Made by a program: the position numbers and the translations under genes | The notes under the pieces: model-generated | Databases searched by the model: none | Seen by the model: only the letters and a program-made list of their open reading frames with translations | Told to the model about the DNA's origin: nothing | Part shown: in pieces, positions 57,875 to 64,000 of the stretch | How the letters are laid out: each line of letters begins with the position of its first letter | How positions within the stretch are numbered: position 1 is the first letter of the stretch | From: Turritopsis dohrnii | Taxonomy: Eukaryota > Cnidaria > Hydrozoa > Anthoathecata > Oceaniidae | NCBI GenBank assembly: GCA_027922465.2 | Contig: BQMF02000068.1 | Coordinates: forward strand, 62,001-126,000 | Reading direction: 5' to 3' | Length of the DNA: 64,000 nucleotides

Positions 57875-60800
57875 AAGAAAAAGAAAGGTAAGAAAGATAA
57901 GGAAGTTAAGGAAGATAAAGAAGAAGAAGAAGAGATGGCCAAGATAGAAACACCGGAAGATATCATTAAGATTTTAGAAGGTATAAAAATATTTAATTGT
58001 GATAATTTGATTGATTATATTTTGTATAGTGCAACCCTGTTAAGTCTGACGTTCAAGGGACCAAAAGAAGGGTCCAGCTAAACAGGGGTATGAATTATTC
58101 AAAACTTCATCCTAAGTCAGACAATTTCTGTATTTTAGTCATATTGGGAATACTTAGAAAAAAGGACAAAATTAATTAACAGATCAAAGCATATTTTCTC
58201 ACTAATGTACTTTACTTATAGCATTCTTGTTTATCTTTTGTTTTGACACCAATTTAAATTTATATATATATATTTGAGCAATCTTTTGTCACTCCCCAGT
58301 TCTTTTGGCCTACATTAGACCCTGATTGTGTTATTCAATTATGATAAAAACAGGGAAATTTTCTGACAAGTAGCACCTGTTTGTGTATTAAAATAAACTG
58401 ATTACCTGGTTCTCATTCAGTTGAAGATAAAAGATACAACAGTTAGTTTGAAAATAATGAAAAATAGAAAACGTCTGCTATATATATATATAATTCCAAA
58501 GTTGAAATGGAAAACTTTGACAGAAAATAAAGTTGTCATGCTTCTAAATATTAATCAGTCTTCTTTTTTGTTTGTTCCTATTAAAGACAAAAGTTTTTTC
58601 AATAGCAACACCTATTCTTTTTCAACAGACAGTTCACTTTCACTAGTTGGAGATGTACCCTTAATTAAATTGATCATATCACAAGTATTAGTGATTTAGT
58701 GATCTTCATTGAACCTCATTATATATATAATGATGATATATATAACAGGTTCAGCATTGAGATGAAATGAATGTAGGAAGAGACATGAAACATTTAAACG
58801 TTAAAAAGTTGCAAAAGTTCTCTTTTGAAATGCTCATCTTTCTTTATATAAAAATAATACATGTTTCTTTCTCATTGTCATACAGCAGTCAATCATCAGG
58901 GCCGTAATTTCTTCAAAAATATTGAGGGGGCTAAAAAAATCTAGCGGGTGAAGCAAGCAAGAAAATATTTTAAGCAGGGGGTCAGAGGGTGCTCTAAGCC
59001 CACCAGCAGGGGCTTTAGGGGTCGTAGCCCCCTCATGCAAAGTTTTCCCTAATACTTTACTTCATTTTTTCTTAAAATGATTCCAAATTCTAGCTTTTTA
59101 GTGTTTTAAAAATAATTTTGGAAAAATATTAGAGGGGCTTCAGCTTTAAAGAAAATAATGATAATTTGTTATCTAATATTGTTGATTTTTTTGCTTTATT
59201 TACTTTATTTTCCTTAATGATTAACTTTATCAAAATCCCCTGGAATGTGACCCTGGAGGGGGGTTATATATATATGTAAAGATTTGCATTAATTAAACTC
59301 GATAACATGTACTTAGAGGTATATTGGCATATTTGAACCAGATTTTCATGGTTGAACAAATCAACGTCATTAGGTTCAGATGATTCATTTTGTTCCCCTA
59401 TCTTTTTCTATTTTTTTTTTATCTGGCTTTACTAAGAGAACAGTTATTTTAAACATCTAAACGCTCGTCATTTATCGTTATTATTCGTCCTATATAATTT
59501 TATATTATTTTTTGAATATTTTTCTTTTATAGAAAACCAGTCATGGCAACATAAGTTATACTCTTGTGTAAAGTTTCACCCAGTAAAAAATAACAATGGA
59601 GTTTCTATTAAATTTCATCATAGCAAAACAGAGATTTACACCAGGGTTTGAGGTATAATATAAACAACTGTAAAATGCTAGTATACATGTAATTAGCTTC
59701 ATGATGTTATAATGTTGAACCAGGAAGTTAAAGCTATAACATTAAAGAAAAATAATTTGATTTCTTTTTTCTTTTTCCTTTTATATATAAACATAAATTT
59801 GTGTGACATTATCAATTATTATCAAAGTTGTATTGTCACACAATTTATACAATTTTTAAGAAACATGTCATTGCTTTAAATTTTCATTTTATCTAAACTC
59901 TAAACTCAGTATCTATATCAAAAGTATCTAACTTTTTTATTTTTTCCTTGTTCCAGCCTCTGTTAATTTCATGAGTATTACACTGCTCGGTGAAAACCTG
60001 AGTCCAAGTACCGACATGGAGAGGCAAGACAACATTGCTCGCTTGAATACAATCATTGAGAAACTCAACCAAATCAAAGACACTGGCTTTCAAAAATTAA
60101 TGCCATCGTCAGATACCACCACTGTTGTAAAGCAGAAGTCAAAGAAAGAGAAAAAAGTTGGTATGGTCCTTTAAGATTATTTTTACTTATTACCTATGAA
60201 TAAGAAACACCTGTTGTTTTTATTTCAGCAATTATATAAGTATATAAAATATCCCAGTGAGCAAAATCGTAAAAAAGTCACCGTGATGAAGAGCATTTTT
60301 ATTGAAAAAGCATGTATATTTCTTTTGAAATGTGCTCCTTTGTAGTGATTCTTCCAAAAATTTGAGCACTGGGATATGATATTATTTGATTAAAGCAAAT
60401 ACAGCTGTCACTTTATATAAGTAGATGTTTGAACTGTTCAGTTTTTTATTCAACTGAAACTTTTAGTTACTTCTCTTCTTTACTTGTGTTTGTTAAATGA
60501 AATGAAGAAACAAAAGTTTAGAAAGTATGAAGTTTTGTGGGGTAAGAATGAGACTGATGCCTTTTTGTTCAAATTTCTGTATTATATATCACAGGATATT
60601 TTCTTCAATTCTAGAAAAACCTCCTGTCATTGAGAAATCAGTAGATAGTAAACGAAATGAAGAGCCGCCTCCGAAAGGTATTATTAATTTCTAAGGAAAA
60701 GAAAAGAAATTTCTACTACAATTCCATTAATTTTTCCATCATAACAGTGCATGTTAAATAAATGCTATGAAGAAATAAATTAAATAAAATTTGACATGTA

Positions 60801-63318
60801 GATTCAACCAAGTCTGAGGAACTTTCTGCTGAGAATATTTATGAAGACAGCAATGACAACAGAAGTGATGCTATGGATAGTAAGATTCATGGTTTTGTTA
60901 ATGTTTGGGTATTTCATTCGAAAGGAAGCAGCATAGTTATAATAGTTGTATCCCTTCTCAAATTCAAAAACTGGAGGTTATTTGCTGGACAATCTAGAAA
61001 ATGTCTCACCAGTATTAAAATCTACTACTTCCTATGTAGTGTACTCAGAGATTTCCAACATTCATTGATATACTTCCTTGTGAAATTTTTGCAGGGATAT
61101 CTACAATCTTCAATCTCATTGAAAAAGTGGTTTTATGGAAAAAACAGAAACAGTTTTGTTTTTTATAGGACTTGACCATACTAATGATTTACAATATCAG
61201 TGTATTTTCTGTATAGAAAGCAAAAATATTTATACTTTGTTGATGTGATCATAAGATATCCTTTCACATAACTTTCATGTAACTCTTGTTAACCTGCAGT
61301 GCCATTTAACCAGAAGGACTACCACATGCTATCCCACATTTTCTGTTTACTTCCAGAGGCTTGATTGTAGGTTTAGCTAAAGGTATAATCTTATGTAAAG
61401 TTATTTTTTCTTTACTTGAATTTAGACATGTCTGTTGCTAGTGATCAATCCATACGAACACAACCAGAACATTCAGAATACATACAAAGATTGATACAAG
61501 GGCTAGAAAAGTACAATATTGCTGAACTCAAAGACAAAGCTGTTTGTTTTGGTAGGGAATTTTGTATAATTGCATCCTAAGAATGTGTGTTGAAAAGTAA
61601 GGGATAAAGTAAGGCTAGGAGTTTCTTTTGGGATGTGTAGCCATAGCAAGTGAATAACTTGGATGTATCAGTTTTCTGATGTGCCTGAGAAATGAAAGTG
61701 GATGCTTTCAATAAAGTATCTTTTAAAGATTGGATTTGAAACGTTTTTTTATTCAGCAACATTTTGTTATTTTTTCTGAAATCGTGTTTCTCACATCGAT
61801 TGAAATCCATGTACAATAATTTACATTTCGAAGAAAGCCAAGCAGTAATAGTTACAAGTTTTTTGCAACACTGATAAGGTTTTACAGGTGACAGGTCTCA
61901 ATATATGCCCTTTTATTTAGAGATAATTTATGAAAATTGAACTGTTTTTTAGGGTTTCTATTAAAACACAAGAAGCGTCCGTTCACAAAATGGCATAGAC
62001 GCTTTTGTATCATGGTGGATGAGCTGTTATTCTACTTTAAAAGTGAGACTGATACCAAGGAAACAGGCTATATGATTTTATCGGAATATTCACTTGTCGC
62101 AAAAGATAAAGAATTTATATTTCATTTGGACCATACAGACAAAAGTAAAGACAGCTATATTGTATGTGTTGAATTTGTTTTTTAAAGAAACTTTAGCCAG
62201 GTACATGCAGATGAAAGTGCCTGAAGCTTGTAGTTATGTTAGAGTAGATATTTTCTTGCATTGCCTTTCAAGAGCACTGACAATCAATTGGGTAATGGTA
62301 TTCTATTTACGTAGCCAATCAACAGCAAGTACTAGCTATAGTAAACCAATCAAGAGTTTCAAGCTAGTTTCATAGTCTATTAACAGTTCTTACAAGTGCA
62401 GTGACCAGTCTAAATTCAGCTTTGTTTTCCATACCTTTCTGAATCCTTTCTAGTTTCAAGCTGATCACAAGAACGAATATGACATGTGGGTTAAAAACAT
62501 TTCTGATCTTCAGACGAAAAAGGATTCACAAGAGCTTGGAATCGTTAATGAAGCTAGTCTGCAGTTGGAAGGTAATTGATCTGTGAATCTGTGCATCTGG
62601 AAAGTAAAGAAAGTTTCAGAAATGTTTTTTTGAATTTATGTATAAGCTGTTTCAAAAATTTTAAAATTCCTTAGATTCTTCATGGGAAAGTTTTTTCGCA
62701 TGAATGTAGTATGATACAGGGCAATGTTTATGTAACCAAAATACAGTAAACAAATGTTCATCAAAATCCTAATACACGAACCAAATGCTATTGCGGCATA
62801 TTTTCATGTGAGTGTGGTGTAAGAAAGCAGTTTTTATTCATCTCATTGTTTTGGTATGGTTTGAATTATGTATGTTTCACAAGTTCACAAGTAACAAGTA
62901 CACTTTCCCTGTGTCTTTAATACGATGACACTATTTCATGTTCATAGATAGTCAGTACCTTTCTTGTATTAGAGATCTATAATGATGTTGCTGATGGAAC
63001 GCCTTCTGAGGAACCTGCACTTATAGTAGAAGGTTGTTTAGTAACTCCTTCTTTTTTTTGATATTTTTTTTCTATTTTTTTATCAATGTTTGCATCTATT
63101 TCGTTCTCGGATTTACTTTAGACATATATGATGATGTTACCGACACTTCACCGTCTCCAAGACAAAACTTAAGCTGTATGATATGATGTTTTTTCATTGT
63201 TTCTTGTCAACTGTGTGATCTGTGCCTGTTTGCTAATGAAATATTAATTATTTGTTAGTACCAGCAGCTCCTCCAACACCAGTCGATGAAAAAGGATCGG
63301 GTTTTCCTTCAAGACCAA
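57875..63318 (+). CDS. SKAP-like PH-domain adaptor, 3'-partial
   Basis: Homologue of Src kinase-associated phosphoproteins, cytoplasmic adaptors linking tyrosine kinases to integrin adhesion and actin. Exons: 57875-57980 (ATG at 57935, unless an upstream exon exists, since an acceptor-like TTTTAG precedes 57875), 59957-60160, 60615-60677, 60802-60879, 61426-61551, 61953-62161, 62454-62571, 62973-63032, 63122-63175, 63259-63318. All joins are in phase; 339 codons from 57935. ETPEDIIKILE plus LLGENLSPSTDMERQDNI aligns with the SKAP N-terminal dimerisation helix (PEEI..LL...ILKGENLS). Residues about 173-282 are a PH domain (GFLLKHKKRPFTKWHRRFC to EYDMWVKNI, with the final tryptophan). IYEDS, EIYNDV and DIYDDV are likely phosphotyrosine motifs, followed by PAAPPTP. 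The SH3 domain expected at the end lies outside the window; 63961 onward may be the next exon. Confidence 0.85.
60253..60373 (+). repeat. CCCAGTGAGCAAA MITE, complete copy
   Basis: Starts CCCAGTGAGCAAAATCG and ends TTTGAGCACTGGGA, so its termini form an inverted repeat of about 14 bp. It contains AAGAGCATTTTTATTGAA. ATAT flanks both sides. Intron of the SKAP-like gene. Confidence 0.65.
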
Positions 63319-63380
63319 GTAAGCTTTGGGAATTTAATATGAATCAATTGTAACAGCAAAACGTCACATAATATGTTACG

Positions 63381-63585
63381 CCTGGTTCACACCTGGCGAT
63401 TACTACGATTAAACTTCAGTGTAATCGTCATAATCGTCGCAAGTGTTAAATGTGAACACTTTTGTGATCGTCAAGAATGAATGAAGTATCAAAAATTACT
63501 GATTTAAAAAATTCAGAGTGTTCATGCCTGGCGATTGGCGATTAGTTTCTTTTTTAATCGTCGTAATCGCCAGGTCTGAACCAGG
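63381..63585. repeat. AATCGTCGTAATCGCCAGG MITE, complete copy
   Basis: CCTGGTTCACACCTGGCGAT at the left is mirrored by AATCGCCAGGTCTGAACCAGG at the right, with further internal inverted GATTACGA-type phrases. No ORF. This is the best copy of a family also present at 22165, 23728 and 29462. Confidence 0.7.
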
Positions 63586-63772
63586 CTTTATCGCAACTTT
63601 TCATGGAAGATTTTGTTTGTTTGTTGTTGTTTATTTTGTTTGTTTGTTGTTGTTTATTTTGTTTGCTAGTTATTTTGTAATAATGTAGTAATATCGCAAT
63701 GACGTTTGTCTTCTCCAACTTTGTAAAATGGAAACCCTTGGAAGCACTTGTTATTTCGACGTTTGTGTTGTA

Positions 63773-63900
63773 CCCAGTGGGCAAAATCGCCAAAAAATCA
63801 CTGTGATGGAGAGCATTTTTATTGAAGTAATGTGTATATATATCTATAGAAGTAAACGTCTTGGGCAGTGGTTTTTTAAAAAATTTTGCACACTACTGGG
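63773..63900 (+). repeat. CCCAGTGGGCAAA MITE, complete copy
   Basis: Starts CCCAGTGGGCAAAATCGCC after TA and ends TTTTGCACACTACTGGG. 128 bp. Inverted ends of about 15 bp. Intron of the SKAP-like gene near the right edge. Confidence 0.65.
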
Positions 63901-64000
63901 CATAGATAGTGGTCGTATGCTAATTTGAAGTCGACAGTCTTTCGTGACATCTTTTAATAGGTAGTGAAACTTTTCTTAAGTTTCAACCATGTTTGTGGTT

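Noticed and set aside
58030..58090. pogo-like MITE (AACCCTGTTAAGTCTGAC)
   Set aside because: Only weak internal symmetry and no TA-flanked paired ends.
58898..59050. hAT-like MITE (CAGGGCCGTAA, GAGGGGGCTA/TAGCCCCCTC)
   Set aside because: Internal inverted GC-rich phrases are present, but I could not find a matching right terminus or target duplication.
59533..59652. Candidate extra exon of the SKAP-like gene (NQSWQHKLYSCVKFH)
   Set aside because: It has an acceptor-like start, but in frame it meets TGA before the only good donor (gtataa). Joining 57980 directly to 59957 keeps the phase and restores the SKAP N-terminal alignment.

Overview
The window looks like AT-rich nuclear DNA of a non-vertebrate animal, most plausibly a cnidarian. 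The evidence is many short GT-AG introns, host genes found across animals, and a dense load of cut-and-paste transposons, foldback/MITE families, tRNA-derived SINEs, a LINE, and RecQ-, THAP- and P2X7R-C-like transposon relics often met in cnidarians. This assignment is inference; no species-specific marker was seen.

Five host genes can be supported. (1) LAMTOR2 (Ragulator subunit), minus strand, exons 8543-8476 and 3984-3819, with the C-terminal part not found and probably left of the window. (2) ARPC1 (WD40 subunit of the Arp2/3 complex), plus strand, complete, nine coding exons from 8990 to 19167, 372 codons plus stop. The two genes are head to head with 446 bp between start codons, suggesting a shared promoter. 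(3) A single-exon coiled-coil protein of 196 aa at 22593-23183. (4) A secreted or membrane mosaic protein with a signal peptide, a WSC/apple-like Cys domain, novel middle modules and a fibrinogen-related (FReD/COLFI-like) C-terminus; 13 coding exons from 25448 to 43322, joined in phase to 880 codons plus stop. (5) A SKAP-like adaptor (SKAP N-terminal helix region, PH domain, YEDS/YNDV/YDDV tyrosine motifs), plus strand from about 57875 and running off the right edge before the expected SH3 domain.

Mobile DNA dominates introns and intergenic space. 579-3639 is a head-to-tail array of four Helitron/Helentron-like non-autonomous units, each starting TCTATATATT and ending in a GC-rich hairpin plus CTAG. 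A second array (36624-42720) fills the 6.9 kb intron that splits the fibrinogen-like domain. It carries a nested 1253 bp TA-flanked palindromic MITE and a 3.2 kb unit holding a broken RecQ-like helicase between inverted repeats. LAMTOR2 intron 1 holds nested CCGTAAAGCGGGGTGACTT elements. ARPC1 intron 2 holds a nest containing an almost intact DD41D mariner (11902-13669) with one in-frame stop and about 220 bp inverted repeats. A Tigger/pogo element lies at 26655-28074, hAT-like elements at 10307-11721 and 17230-17935, a decayed DDE_1 transposase at 47275-48240, an intact LINE ORF2 at 48799-51897 (minus), and a decayed THAP/P2X7R-C-like transposon at 51881-55869.

Exon joins were worked out by hand from splice signals, reading phase and family similarity. 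Host total lengths come out divisible by three where the gene is complete. UTRs and promoters are not resolved except for two likely polyadenylation signals.
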